Shown piece after piece: positions 8,001 to 15,852 of a stretch of 64,000 nucleotides of DNA; position 1 is the stretch's first letter; the number at the start of each line of letters is the position of its first letter. The notes under the pieces were generated by a model. That model was given only the letters and a program-made list of their open reading frames with translations. It was not told where the DNA came from and did not search any database. Made by a program: the position numbers and the translations under genes. The stretch is taken from positions 114,506 to 178,505 of the forward strand of contig CP129471.1 of NCBI GenBank assembly GCA_030583705.1, in the 5' to 3' direction. Source of the stretch: Patescibacteria group bacterium (GTDB taxonomy: Bacteria > Patescibacteriota > Patescibacteriia > Patescibacteriales > Patescibacteriaceae).

Positions 8001-10011
8001 TGGTACTGCTTCTCAGTCTGTGGTCCATGGAGATAATGGATCAACCGTGACAGCTGTACCTGATGTTGGTTATGCCTTCCTTGAATGGAGCGATGGCGTA
8101 CAAACTGCCGCTCGTACCGATATGTATGTTACTGAAAATATTTCGGTAACTGCTGAGTTTTATGAAGCACCTTTTGTCTGTGGAACTTCAAGTATTTATG
8201 ACTATGAGGGTAATGCTTATACTACTGTTGAGCTTGGTTATCGTTGCTGGATGGCTCAAAATTTAAGAACCAAACATAAACCCAATGGTGACTTGCTAAC
8301 AAATCTAACAAATGGATCTGAACGTGATTGTATTTCTTCAAGTAATACTAGAGGCACGGAAGCTGATTGTACTGCCGGCTATGCTTTATATACCTGGGCG
8401 GGTGCTATGAATGGTTCTACTACTCCTGGAGCCCAAGGTATTTGTCCGACAGGCTGGCATGTCCCAACCGATCAAGAACAGCATATGTTGGAACTGTCTT
8501 TAACAGATCAAGCACAAACTTGTGATCCGCAAAGAGCCAGTGCTTGGGATTGTGATTCAGCCGGTACCAAACTTAAAACAGGTGGAAGTTCGGGTTTTAA
8601 CGCTATTTTAACAGGCAGACGTGACGCCACTGGCGCAGCATTTTTCAGTTATGGTGATATGGCCGGTATGTGGTCTTCTTCGGAAAATATTGGCAATCAA
8701 ACCTTGGCTTGGCGCAGAAATCTTTTCCTTGTTAATTCCACTGTTAACCGAAATAGCGTTGATAAACTTATTAGTTTTACCGTTAGATGCGTTAAAGATC
8801 CCGAAACCTACAGCCTTGAGTACTCAGCCGGAGCCAATGGTTCAATTAGTGGCACTGCTTCTCAGTCTGTAGTTCATGGAGATCATGGATCAACAGTGAC
8901 AGCCGTGCCTGATGTTGGTTATGCTTTTCTTGAATGGAGTGACAATGTACAAACCGCCGCTCGTACCGATATGTATGTTACTGGAAATATTTCGGTAACT
9001 GCGCAGTTTTATGAAGCTCCCAGCGTTCAAGAAACTCCAACCTTTAACCCGGCTGGCGGGGCAATAGCCTTTGGTACAACAGTGGTAATTTCTTCACCTA
9101 ATGCTGATGCTATTTATTACACCACTGATGGTTCAACTCCAACCACTTCTTCAACTAATCAGGCGGTTACTCCATTGGTTATTAATTCTAACGTTACAGT
9201 TAAGGCCATAGCGGTTAGGGCCGGTTACTCAAATAGTGAAGTAGCTACTACTTCTTATACTCAAGCAGCAAGCGCCAATCTTACAAATATCGTTTTGTCC
9301 GGTTCACCTATCGCCTATTCTTTTTCAGGAGGTACTTATACCTATAATGAAGTTAATGTATTGAATGGTGTTTCCAGTATAACCGTCACCCCTACTGGTC
9401 CAGGGGCTATTACCGTAGATGGAGTGTCTGTTAATTCAGGTAGTCCTTCCGGCGCTATCTCTTTAACTCCCTGGATTCTTAAATCCATTAATATAACTAC
9501 TACTGAAACAGGCAAGTCTCCCAAAACCTACATTATTAATATTACAAGAAGAGGCAACATTGGGGATAGTCATGCTGGGGGTTATGTGGCCTACATAGAC
9601 AGTTCAGGCATACATGGTTTTGTTGTGAGCACTGCCGATCTAAGCACTACCGCTCAATGGGGTTGCGAGGGAGTTAATATTGCTGGAGCAACTGGACAAG
9701 CTATTGGTACTGGAGCTGCTAATACAACAGCGATTCTTGCCGGTTGCGGAACCTCTGGTATAGCGGCTAGGTTAGCAGCTAATCATAATGGTGGCGGGTT
9801 TTCAGGCTGGTATTTACCATCTAAAGATGAATTGCAGCAAATACGTAATAATTCCGGAGCTATCCCTGGTTGGGTTAATTCAGGATGGATGTGGACCTCT
9901 TCTCAGGCAAGTGCTACTGCTGCTTGGGAAATGGCTCTTTATGATGCCGCATGGCACACTTACGCTAAGAGTGGAAATTTCTTTAAGGTTAGGGCTATTA
10001 GAAATTTCTAA
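5095..10011 (+). CDS. Giant secreted adhesin-like protein: glycine-rich, FISUMP x3, CHB_HEX_C, cadherin-like and DUF1566 domains
   Basis: The 1638-aa product starts with a basic, then hydrophobic export segment (residues about 8-30). Residues about 80-255 are a glycine-rich domain (GGGGSGAVSSG, GLYGGGGGACYN). The beta domain shared with 1852-5043 is at about 267-428. FISUMP domains lie at about 429-643, 716-953 and 1026-1236, each followed by an InlB-type repeat (about 645-714, 955-1025, 1239-1305). Then come a chitobiase C-terminal-like domain (about 1312-1389, IYYTTDGSTPTTSS), a cadherin-like sandwich (about 1394-1484) and a terminal DUF1566/Lcl domain (about 1490-1638, GWYLPSKDELQQI). The last two domains match the pilin-like protein at 560-1813. 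No cell-wall anchor is visible. Likely role: multi-headed adhesion to glycans or a host surface. Confidence 0.82.
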   Translation: MSLFLRKKSRVFLLIAFLLIGVAFSFPSIFSDFILKAQEAEDLCDTERGWVKQGEYCQLILTANPGYNHLFLLPDDWNNNDNTIEVIGGGGSGAVSSGELEEFPTGGLAGEYKVISNFSNPGTSLVYRLGLGGSSRSKTSGVWTGQQGGDTFFNRVEGDSNTCEDNSSVCAQGGEAGYLSDSLLNMDGESVVAQNWEDQGLGGSGISDELDGSLTADNGGLYGGGGGACYNSSLSEEAKCFSGAGAQGVIVITYLPQETSEESSSRNSFFTPREKKSKTNDGLTIPEYTLTSSHEISISLTTDGVVNFGNMDLDDTLDSTPSGLNKIQTVSVDQGTVELDISSTNFTSLDPNTWSLSTTNGEDQVKWDFSTNGSSWTTFAVANTLYNLATNVTAPGTKNIFFRLTTPSTTNDLGSYEAQVTIVASEYNFICGTSNIYDQEDNEYGTVDINGQCWMASHLNTKIKPDGTCINGGGNPPCPNASSGDDGLGRSCYNNSESNCSSQGSLYTWAAAMNGIQEEGAQGICPVGWHVPTDAEWHSLELHLTDNEETCDPNRNFSESCQGAGTKLKPGGSSNFEFTMAGRRLENNSFSDQNWLGYGWSSTGSNQWFTSLRTRTVHNSLSTVGRAQYSPDFGFSLRCIKDLPTYTLTYSAGDNGSITGEASQTVVQGSDGTAVTAVPDVGYVFSQWSDAVQTAERTDTNVTQDITVTAIFEVAPFVCGTSNVYDYEGNAYTTVELGYRCWMKENLNTKVKPNGTCINGGGAPPCPTASASDNGLGRSCYSNDEANCTTDGSLYTWAGAMDGSTTPGAQGICPTGWHIPTDNEFKAMEMGIGMSQGQVDATDWRGTDEGRKLKSQRTVNGSPPPGIPTNDHPRWNYHTNFGTDTSGFSALPAGFRNTAGSSFNERSADAYFWSSSPSGGSTWGRALVFSEARVYRVVYLQANSFSLRCVKDPETYNLEYSAGANGSISGTASQSVVHGDNGSTVTAVPDVGYAFLEWSDGVQTAARTDMYVTENISVTAEFYEAPFVCGTSSIYDYEGNAYTTVELGYRCWMAQNLRTKHKPNGDLLTNLTNGSERDCISSSNTRGTEADCTAGYALYTWAGAMNGSTTPGAQGICPTGWHVPTDQEQHMLELSLTDQAQTCDPQRASAWDCDSAGTKLKTGGSSGFNAILTGRRDATGAAFFSYGDMAGMWSSSENIGNQTLAWRRNLFLVNSTVNRNSVDKLISFTVRCVKDPETYSLEYSAGANGSISGTASQSVVHGDHGSTVTAVPDVGYAFLEWSDNVQTAARTDMYVTGNISVTAQFYEAPSVQETPTFNPAGGAIAFGTTVVISSPNADAIYYTTDGSTPTTSSTNQAVTPLVINSNVTVKAIAVRAGYSNSEVATTSYTQAASANLTNIVLSGSPIAYSFSGGTYTYNEVNVLNGVSSITVTPTGPGAITVDGVSVNSGSPSGAISLTPWILKSINITTTETGKSPKTYIINITRRGNIGDSHAGGYVAYIDSSGIHGFVVSTADLSTTAQWGCEGVNIAGATGQAIGTGAANTTAILAGCGTSGIAARLAANHNGGGFSGWYLPSKDELQQIRNNSGAIPGWVNSGWMWTSSQASATAAWEMALYDAAWHTYAKSGNFFKVRAIRNF
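5895..6459. repeat. 565-bp module shared with the previous giant gene, copy 2
   Basis: Nearly identical to 2163-2727. Directly after it the sequence switches to one resembling FISUMP 2 and 3 of the upstream gene (the ASHLNTKIKPDGTC codons), so the open reading frame is a mosaic joined at the GQCWM codons. Confidence 0.85.
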
Positions 10012-10057
10012 AAAAAGGGTGGTTTTTGCCAAAATAGCCATAAAGAGTTATTAACAC

Positions 10058-10086
10058 TTTACCGAGTTTCTAAAATATGCTATAAT
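10058..10086 (+). promoter_or_regulatory. Predicted sigma70 promoter of the surface-assembly operon
   Basis: An extended -10 (TGC then TATAAT at 10081-10086) lies 17 bases after TTTACC (10058-10063). It is in the 149-base gap before the gene at 10161, with a long AT-rich leader between. Confidence 0.55.
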
Positions 10087-10160
10087 GATTATATTGTGTA
10101 TAAAGTAAATATTAAAGCTCTAGTCAGGCTTTAAATTAATCTAAATATTAATTAATAATT

Positions 10161-10694
10161 ATGAAAATAAAAAAGATACTTTTTGTTCTTCTAGCATCCG
10201 TAATTATAGTCGGACCGTTGGTTGTTTCAAAAGGTAATGCCAGTGAAACCGCTCAGGTTAGCGCCTCGGTTTCCATTAAGTCTATTTCAATTAGTATTGC
10301 TCCAGACTCTTTTACTTATGGTCCTATGGATACCTCGGCCACCAAAAGAGCAACTTCTGTTGTTGGAGTTGATCAAGTAAGAGTTACTAATGACAGTAAC
10401 GTTAACGTTGATTTAGATATATATGGAGGTAATACCACCGGAGGAGGAACCAACTGGACTCTAAGTCCAACGGCGATTGGTGCTGATACCTATATGCATG
10501 AGTTTACCACTAATATTAATGAGCCTGTTTGGACTAAGCTTAATGTGGTGGGGCAATCAGCTGTTCTTGGTACTAATATTGCCCAGGCTGGTACTAGAGA
10601 TTTTGATCTAAGAATGAATACCCCTTCTTCTGTAACAGAGTCAGGCGTTACTTTAACCGTCCCTGTTACAGTGATAGCTTCCGAAAACAACTAA
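10161..10694 (+). CDS. Small secreted WxL-like surface protein
   Basis: The 177-aa protein has a clear signal peptide (MKIKKILFVLLASVIIVGPL, likely cut near GNASETAQ). The rest is one beta-rich domain without cysteines, ending in TVPVTVIASENN. It is related to the domain shared by the giants at 1852 and 5095, which ends in AQVTIVASEYN and has the same GTxNWTL/DPNTWSL and DLRMNTPSS/FRLTTPS elements. The next gene encodes a DUF916-like membrane protein, so this pair recalls WxL proteins and their interacting partners in Firmicutes, although classic WxL motifs are not clear. It is probably a secreted surface subunit. The role is inferred. Confidence 0.7.
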   Translation: MKIKKILFVLLASVIIVGPLVVSKGNASETAQVSASVSIKSISISIAPDSFTYGPMDTSATKRATSVVGVDQVRVTNDSNVNVDLDIYGGNTTGGGTNWTLSPTAIGADTYMHEFTTNINEPVWTKLNVVGQSAVLGTNIAQAGTRDFDLRMNTPSSVTESGVTLTVPVTVIASENN

Positions 10695-10729
10695 AATTCA
10701 AATATAATAAGCCCTGCTAGGGCAAGTCT

Positions 10730-11527
10730 ATGGCTACCAAAAAAATACTCGCCATTTTTTTCTCTATTGTTTTTTTACTGCCTTTGTCTGTAATTTACGC
10801 TCAAAAGGTTGGTGTTGGAGTATCTACCGGCACAATTAGAATTACCGAAGAATTAAGGCCAGGCGATATTTATCAGTTACCGCCCATGACGGTTGTTAAT
10901 ACTGGTGAAGCTGGTGCTTCTTATACTGTTTGGCCCGGTTTTAGGGCAGAACAGGCAGAACTTAGTTTTGATCCGGAATGGCTACAACTTTCTCCAGAAA
11001 CTTTTTATCTTGAACCTAATAAAACTCAAAAGGTTGATATTGTTTTAAAACTACCTTTAAGAGATGTTGAACCAGGAGAATATTTTTCTCTTTTAACCGC
11101 CAAGCCGATTAAAACAGATTCTCCGGGAGCACAAATTGGTGTAGCAGCGGCTACTAAACTATATTTTACGGTTAAACCCTCTAATATTTTACAGGCGATT
11201 TTTTATCGTTCGGGCGTTTTATGGAGAATGATTTATCCTTGGAATTATATAATTCTATCTTTACTTGTTCTTGGTGCTTTATATTATTTTTCTAAAAAAT
11301 TTATTGTTTTTGATATTGCTATTAAGAAAAAAGGGGATAAAAATAGCAGCTCAACCATTGCTGGCTCTAAGAGGAATAAAAAAGATTCAAAAAGTAAAGA
11401 TAGTATTAAGCAAGAGGAGATAAGCGAAGAAAGCGGAGATGAGCACAGTGAAGAAAAGCTTAATGTTAAAAAAACAGCAAGTAAAAAAAAGAAAAAAAGA
11501 GTAATTAAAGAAAAGAATTTAGATTAA
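10730..11527 (+). CDS. DUF916/WxL-interacting-like membrane protein
   Basis: The 265-aa product has an N-terminal signal (about residues 5-24), an extracellular Ig-like region (about 25-160; GTIRITEELRPGDIYQLPP, VVNTGEAGASYTVWPG, LEPNKTQKVDIVLKLP, DVEPGEYFSLL), a transmembrane helix (about 170-195; WNYIILSLLVLGALYYFSKK) and a cytoplasmic tail very rich in Lys, Glu and Ser. This order matches the WxL-protein-interacting family of Firmicutes (DUF916/DUF3324: beta domains, one helix, basic tail). It follows the WxL-like gene by 35 bases, so the two probably act together, holding the secreted subunit at the membrane. The function is inferred from architecture and neighbourhood. Confidence 0.65.
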   Translation: MATKKILAIFFSIVFLLPLSVIYAQKVGVGVSTGTIRITEELRPGDIYQLPPMTVVNTGEAGASYTVWPGFRAEQAELSFDPEWLQLSPETFYLEPNKTQKVDIVLKLPLRDVEPGEYFSLLTAKPIKTDSPGAQIGVAAATKLYFTVKPSNILQAIFYRSGVLWRMIYPWNYIILSLLVLGALYYFSKKFIVFDIAIKKKGDKNSSSTIAGSKRNKKDSKSKDSIKQEEISEESGDEHSEEKLNVKKTASKKKKKRVIKEKNLD

Positions 11528-11536
11528 TTTTTTAAA

Positions 11537-12553
11537 ATGAAGTTTCTTTATTTAATCAGCACAATTTTCTTACTGATTATTGGGTTATTGTATGATAATC
11601 ATGCTTCGGCTGTCGGTTCTTCTTCATTAGAGAGTTTTGTTAGAATTTCTGTTTGTGGTAATGGCATACTTGAGGGTTCCGAACAGTGTGATGGTAATGA
11701 TTTGGGCCAAGCAACTTGCACGAGCCTAAATCTTGGTGATGGTAATTTAAGTTGTAGGATTAATTGCGAGTTCAACACTGAATCTTGTGCGACTTCTCAA
11801 CCTCCGACTTCCCGACCAATTGTCGAAGAGAAAAAAACCGGCGTTATTTTATCAGGTTATACCTCAGCTTTGAGTGATCTTTTTATTTTAAAAGACGGGC
11901 AAACGATTAAGGAGCAAAAAATCGGAGATGATGGAAGGTTTCGCTTTGAACTTACGGATATATCGGCCGGCTCTTATATTTTCGGAGTTTATGTAAGAGA
12001 TAGTGGAGGTCTAAGATCTCCTATTAGAAATGTACCACTTGTTTTGACAAACGGCATGATAACTCATGCTGAAAATATTTTTATAGCTCCTACTTTATCT
12101 GCCGATAAGCTTGAAGTTACACGGGGAGGAATGATAAACTTTTTTGGTTCTTCTTTTCCTTCCGCCCTTATTAAATTTTATATTACCCCATTAGATAGTT
12201 TTTCAGCTTCTTTAAATAGTAATTTTTTAGGTGCTTATTCTTATAATTTTCAAACCGAAAATCTTGCTTTTGGAAATTATACAGTTAGATCACAGGCCTT
12301 TTTAAATAATGAATTAAGTAGTCTTAGTGCGCCTTTTAGTTTTAATTTAGGTGAAAGAACTGTTGAACTAGAAAATCAGCCGGTACTTGATATAGCGGAT
12401 CTTAACGGTGATGGCAAGGTAAATTTAATAGATTTTTCCATCATTGTTTATTGGTATCAAAGATCAAACCCCCCTGTGCATGTTGATTTAAACGATGACG
12501 GCGTGGTTGATTTAGCTGATTTTAGTATTTTGGCTTATTATTGGACCGGTTAA
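11537..12553 (+). CDS. Secreted dockerin type I protein
   Basis: The 338-aa protein has a signal peptide (about residues 1-25), a Cys-rich segment of the DUF4215 type (about 38-90; CGNGILEGSEQCDGNDL and three more cysteine pairs), a central region of two probable Ig-like units (about 100-275), and a C-terminal dockerin (about 285-338). The dockerin has two calcium loops, DLNGDGKVNLIDFSIIVYW and DLNDDGVVDLADFSILAYY, with the D-x-N-x-D-G-x-x-x-x-x-D spacing. Dockerins bind cohesins in a calcium-dependent way. The next two genes encode membrane-anchored cohesin-like proteins, so this is probably their ligand. No catalytic domain is visible, so it is not a cellulosomal enzyme. Confidence 0.85.
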   Translation: MKFLYLISTIFLLIIGLLYDNHASAVGSSSLESFVRISVCGNGILEGSEQCDGNDLGQATCTSLNLGDGNLSCRINCEFNTESCATSQPPTSRPIVEEKKTGVILSGYTSALSDLFILKDGQTIKEQKIGDDGRFRFELTDISAGSYIFGVYVRDSGGLRSPIRNVPLVLTNGMITHAENIFIAPTLSADKLEVTRGGMINFFGSSFPSALIKFYITPLDSFSASLNSNFLGAYSYNFQTENLAFGNYTVRSQAFLNNELSSLSAPFSFNLGERTVELENQPVLDIADLNGDGKVNLIDFSIIVYWYQRSNPPVHVDLNDDGVVDLADFSILAYYWTG

Positions 12554-12554
12554 T

Positions 12555-13445
12555 ATGAGTATTTTGTATAAGGTATTTTTTGTTCTATTCTTTTTATTTT
12601 TCTCTGTCCACTATACTCAAGCGGCTGATTTTTTTATAGGAGAAGAGATTAATGATTTGGGCTTGGGACAGGTTTTTAAGACAGATATTTTTATTAATAC
12701 TGAATCAGAGAACTTAAATACTTTTTCGGCTAAAGTGCTTTTTTCCGATAATTTAAGTTTAAAAAATGTTTATTCTGGAAGTTCTATTATAAGTTTTTGG
12801 ATTAAAAAGCCTGAACTTAGCGAAGATGGTTCATTAACTTTTTCGGGTATTATACCTGGTGGCTATATGGGTCACGAGGGTTTTTTATTTTCACTTGAGC
12901 TTGAAGCGGTTAATGCCGGACAAGCTTTTATTTTAATTGATGAGGCCCAGGTTTTTAAGCATGATGGAACAGGGCAAGCTCTATCAATTGATTCTAAAAC
13001 CTTTGATTTTTTTATTGATCAAGAAACTTCTTTGTTAACTTATGAGAAGCAAGTAGACCAAGAGCCTCCAGAGATTTTTAGTGTTGAGATTATAAGTGAT
13101 GAAAATATTTTTGATGGTCAATGGGTGGCAATCTTTGATACTCATGATAAAGGACTTGGTCTTGATTATTACATGGTTAAAGAGTCTCGTAGTCGGATCT
13201 TGGGATTTTTTAAAAAATGGAGAATAGCTGAGAGCCCCTTGGTCTTAGAAGATCAAGCAAGAAAAAGTTATCTTTGGATTAAAGCGGTTGATAAGGCCGG
13301 TAATGAAAGGGTTTTAACTGTTCCGCCGACGGTTAATAGCTCCTGGTATTCCAATCTTGACATTCTTCTTGTTATATCTTTGATTTTTCTGCTATTATTT
13401 ATTATAAGGGCGTTTAAAAATATTTTATATGTTAAAAAAAGGTAA
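12555..13445 (+). CDS. Membrane-anchored cohesin-like protein 1
   Basis: The 296-aa protein has a signal peptide ending near TQAADFF, a cohesin-like beta-sandwich (about residues 25-155; GQVFKTDIFINTESENLNT, SGSSIISFWIKKPELSEDG, TFSGIIPGG), a second Ig-like domain (about 172-262; WIKAVDKAGNERVL) and a C-terminal transmembrane helix (about 268-290) with a short basic tail. It starts one base after the dockerin gene's stop, so translation is probably coupled. Its cohesin region is clearly related to that of the next protein (shared WIKxP, SLxFxGII, VxxNDG-like elements). Likely role: surface receptor for the dockerin. The cohesin call is by family pattern and is moderately divergent. Confidence 0.72.
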   Translation: MSILYKVFFVLFFLFFSVHYTQAADFFIGEEINDLGLGQVFKTDIFINTESENLNTFSAKVLFSDNLSLKNVYSGSSIISFWIKKPELSEDGSLTFSGIIPGGYMGHEGFLFSLELEAVNAGQAFILIDEAQVFKHDGTGQALSIDSKTFDFFIDQETSLLTYEKQVDQEPPEIFSVEIISDENIFDGQWVAIFDTHDKGLGLDYYMVKESRSRILGFFKKWRIAESPLVLEDQARKSYLWIKAVDKAGNERVLTVPPTVNSSWYSNLDILLVISLIFLLLFIIRAFKNILYVKKR

Positions 13446-14373
13446 AATCTATAATAAAATAATTATATTAGCTTCGCTAGTTCTTTTATTTTATTCTTTT
13501 GATCGGCTTAATGCTGCTGTTTTGTTTTATGAGACAGCGGAAACTTATAAGGCGGGTGATTATTTTGATGTACCTGTTCTTATTTCCAGCCCCGAAGAGG
13601 CGATTAACGCTGTTTCCGTAACTTTGTCTTTTCCAGCTGATCAGCTTAAGTTTATTGAGAGTTCGGTTAATAACTCTATTTTTGACATGTGGATTAAAGA
13701 GCCGACTATTTCTTCTTCAAGTGATAGCCTATCATTTGAGGGTATTATATTTAATCCGGGTTTTTCTTCTTCGGGCGGTAATCTTTTAAATCTTAGATTT
13801 TTAGGCTTAAAATCAGGGGAGGCTAAGCTAAATTTTTCTTCCTCACTTGTTTTAGCTAATGATGGACAAGCTACTCCAGTTAATTTTACAACATCTTCTC
13901 CATCCTTTTTAATTTTATCGTCTCCTGATCAGCCTAATCAAGAAGCTCCTGGGCAGTCCTTAAAAGAAGAGGCGGAGAGCGAGACAACCCAAAAAACAGA
14001 TAAGGATAAGGGTGACAAGGTAGAAAGCGATGAGGAGAATAATCAAAAAGATTCTTATGAGGAAGAAGATCTTTCTTTAGACTCCAGTGAACAAAAAGAA
14101 CTATTTAGTGGCTTAGCTATTTATTTTAGTGAAATGAAGGAGACAGAAAAATGTTTTTTCGGTTTTGAAGATTTATGTTATCGCCTAACACCTTTTTCTT
14201 TAATGCTTTTAGCGCTTCTTTTGGTAGCCACGGGTTTGTTAATTTTTAGAATATTTAAATTTACAGGACTTAACAAGCAAGGGGCAATTAAGGATAAAGC
14301 AAGATTCTTTTTCTATGCTTCAATTCTCTCTTTGGTTATTATTTTATCTCTAATCTTTATAATTAAAGGTTAG
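13429..14373 (+). CDS. Membrane-anchored cohesin-like protein 2
   Basis: The 314-aa product has an N-terminal export helix (about residues 8-28), a cohesin domain (about 30-165; AGDYFDVPVLISSPEEAINAV, SVTLSFPADQLKF, DSLSFEGIIFNPGF, GGNLLNLRF), an acidic Ser/Glu/Lys linker (about 170-235) and two transmembrane helices (about 255-277 and 292-312). The start overlaps the previous gene by 17 bases, so the two cohesins are co-translated. A short cysteine pair (CFFGFEDLC) lies just before the first helix. It is presumably the second docking site for the dockerin protein or for dockerins encoded elsewhere. Confidence 0.75.
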   Translation: MLKKGKIYNKIIILASLVLLFYSFDRLNAAVLFYETAETYKAGDYFDVPVLISSPEEAINAVSVTLSFPADQLKFIESSVNNSIFDMWIKEPTISSSSDSLSFEGIIFNPGFSSSGGNLLNLRFLGLKSGEAKLNFSSSLVLANDGQATPVNFTTSSPSFLILSSPDQPNQEAPGQSLKEEAESETTQKTDKDKGDKVESDEENNQKDSYEEEDLSLDSSEQKELFSGLAIYFSEMKETEKCFFGFEDLCYRLTPFSLMLLALLLVATGLLIFRIFKFTGLNKQGAIKDKARFFFYASILSLVIILSLIFIIKG

Positions 14374-14379
14374 CTTTAT

Positions 14380-15753
14380 ATGACAATTAACCCTTCCATC
14401 TTTAAAGCCTACGATATCCGTGGTGTTTATGGGCGTGATTTTGATGAAGCTTTTGCTTATGATCTTGGTTTGGCTTATTGTAAACTGCGCCGTGAAGAAG
14501 GAGGAAAACAAGAACTTAAGTTGGTAGTCGGTTATGATATGCGTTTGTCTTCACCTGTTCTTAAAGAGAACTTAATTAAGGGCTTGGTGGATGGTGGAGC
14601 CGAGGTAGAAGATATAGGGTTAGTGGGTACTCCAACTTTTTATTTTGCCGTAGCCCATTTTAAATATGATGGAGGTATTATGGTGAGTGCTTCCCATAAT
14701 CCGCAAGAGTATAATGGTTTTAAGTTGGTTAGACAATTAGCTTCCCCGATTGGTGAAGATAGTGGTATACAAGACTTAAAAAGACTTATTATGGAAGAGG
14801 CTTTAGTACCTTATCACAAAAAAGGTTTGGTTAAAAAAAGAGATAATATTATTAAAGATCATGTTGTCTATGATTTATCTTTAACTGAATTTAATAATTT
14901 TAAGCCAATGAAAGTAGTTATTGATACGGCTAATTCTATGGGTGCACCCTACTTTGATGAACTATTAAAACATCTACCGTCCTTACAGGTGGAAAAAATG
15001 AATTGGCAGCTGGATGGTAGTTTTCCAGCGCATGAAGCGGATCCTTTTAAGCCGGAAAACGTTAAAGAGCTTGGAGAAAAGATAGTTGAATTTAAAGCTG
15101 ATTTAGGTATCGCTACCGATGGAGATGCAGATAGAATATTTTTTCTGGATGAAAAAGGAGTTCCAGTTGAACCTGGTATTACTAGGGCTATTCTTTGTAA
15201 GTTGTTTCTACAAGAAAAACCCAATTCAACTATTGCCTATGATGTTCGTCCGGGTAGAATTACCCCAGAAACAATTAAAAAATACGGAGGACAAGCTTTA
15301 GTTACCAGAGTAGGTCATTCGTTAATTAAGCAGGCGGTGATAGATACTGGCGCTTATTTTGCCGGAGAATCTTCTGGGCATTTTTGTCTTAACATGGAAA
15401 AGGAAGGGTGTTATGAAATTCCTGGTATTGTTGCTCTTAAAATATTAAAAGAGTTATCTGAAAGCGGACAAAAGTTCTCGGATTATATAAAACCATACCA
15501 GAAGTATTTCCATAGCGGAGAGATTAATATGAAAGTTAAAGATCCCCAGGCGACTATCATTAAAATTAAACAAGCTTATCAAGACGGGCAACAAAATAAT
15601 TTAGACGGTCTTTCTGTGGAATATCCAGATTATTGGTTTAACCTGCGTTCGTCTAATACTGAACCTCTTTTAAGACTTAACCTTGAAGCTATAAGCCAAG
15701 AAGTGATGGAAAAGCATAGAGATGAGTTATTAGAGATGATAGGGGAAGAATAA
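14380..15753 (+). CDS. manB: Phosphomannomutase/phosphoglucomutase
   Basis: This 457-aa enzyme of the alpha-D-phosphohexomutase superfamily interconverts hexose 1- and 6-phosphates in the cytoplasm, feeding nucleotide-sugar and surface glycan synthesis. The diagnostic elements are all present: N-terminal FKAYDIRGVYG, the phosphoserine loop SASHNP with S105, the metal loop TDGDADR (D247, D249, D251), the sugar loop GESSGH (about 329-334) and the C-terminal phosphate loop RSSNTEPLLRL. Length is typical of bacterial PMM/PGM. It follows the second cohesin gene by 6 bases and closes the operon before a terminator, so it may supply sugars for glycosylating the surface proteins. Whether mannose, glucose or both is used cannot be read from the sequence. 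Confidence 0.93.
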   Translation: MTINPSIFKAYDIRGVYGRDFDEAFAYDLGLAYCKLRREEGGKQELKLVVGYDMRLSSPVLKENLIKGLVDGGAEVEDIGLVGTPTFYFAVAHFKYDGGIMVSASHNPQEYNGFKLVRQLASPIGEDSGIQDLKRLIMEEALVPYHKKGLVKKRDNIIKDHVVYDLSLTEFNNFKPMKVVIDTANSMGAPYFDELLKHLPSLQVEKMNWQLDGSFPAHEADPFKPENVKELGEKIVEFKADLGIATDGDADRIFFLDEKGVPVEPGITRAILCKLFLQEKPNSTIAYDVRPGRITPETIKKYGGQALVTRVGHSLIKQAVIDTGAYFAGESSGHFCLNMEKEGCYEIPGIVALKILKELSESGQKFSDYIKPYQKYFHSGEINMKVKDPQATIIKIKQAYQDGQQNNLDGLSVEYPDYWFNLRSSNTEPLLRLNLEAISQEVMEKHRDELLEMIGEE

Positions 15754-15809
15754 GAGATAACTAAAGGTTTTTGAACAAGAAAGAAGGCTAATAAGTTTAT
15801 AACTACTAA

Positions 15810-15833
15810 AAAAGCCCTATTATAAGGGCTTTT
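15810..15833. terminator. Bidirectional terminator between manB and gdhA
   Basis: A 9-bp stem (AAAAGCCCT/AGGGCTTTT) with a 6-base loop and flanking A and T runs lies between the ends of two convergent genes, so it can stop transcription from either side. Confidence 0.8.
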
Positions 15834-15852
15834 ATTATTTTCAATTCTGAGC

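Noticed and set aside
11537-14373. A cellulosome
   Set aside because: Cohesin and dockerin are present but there is no glycoside hydrolase or carbohydrate-binding module typical of cellulosomes in the window.
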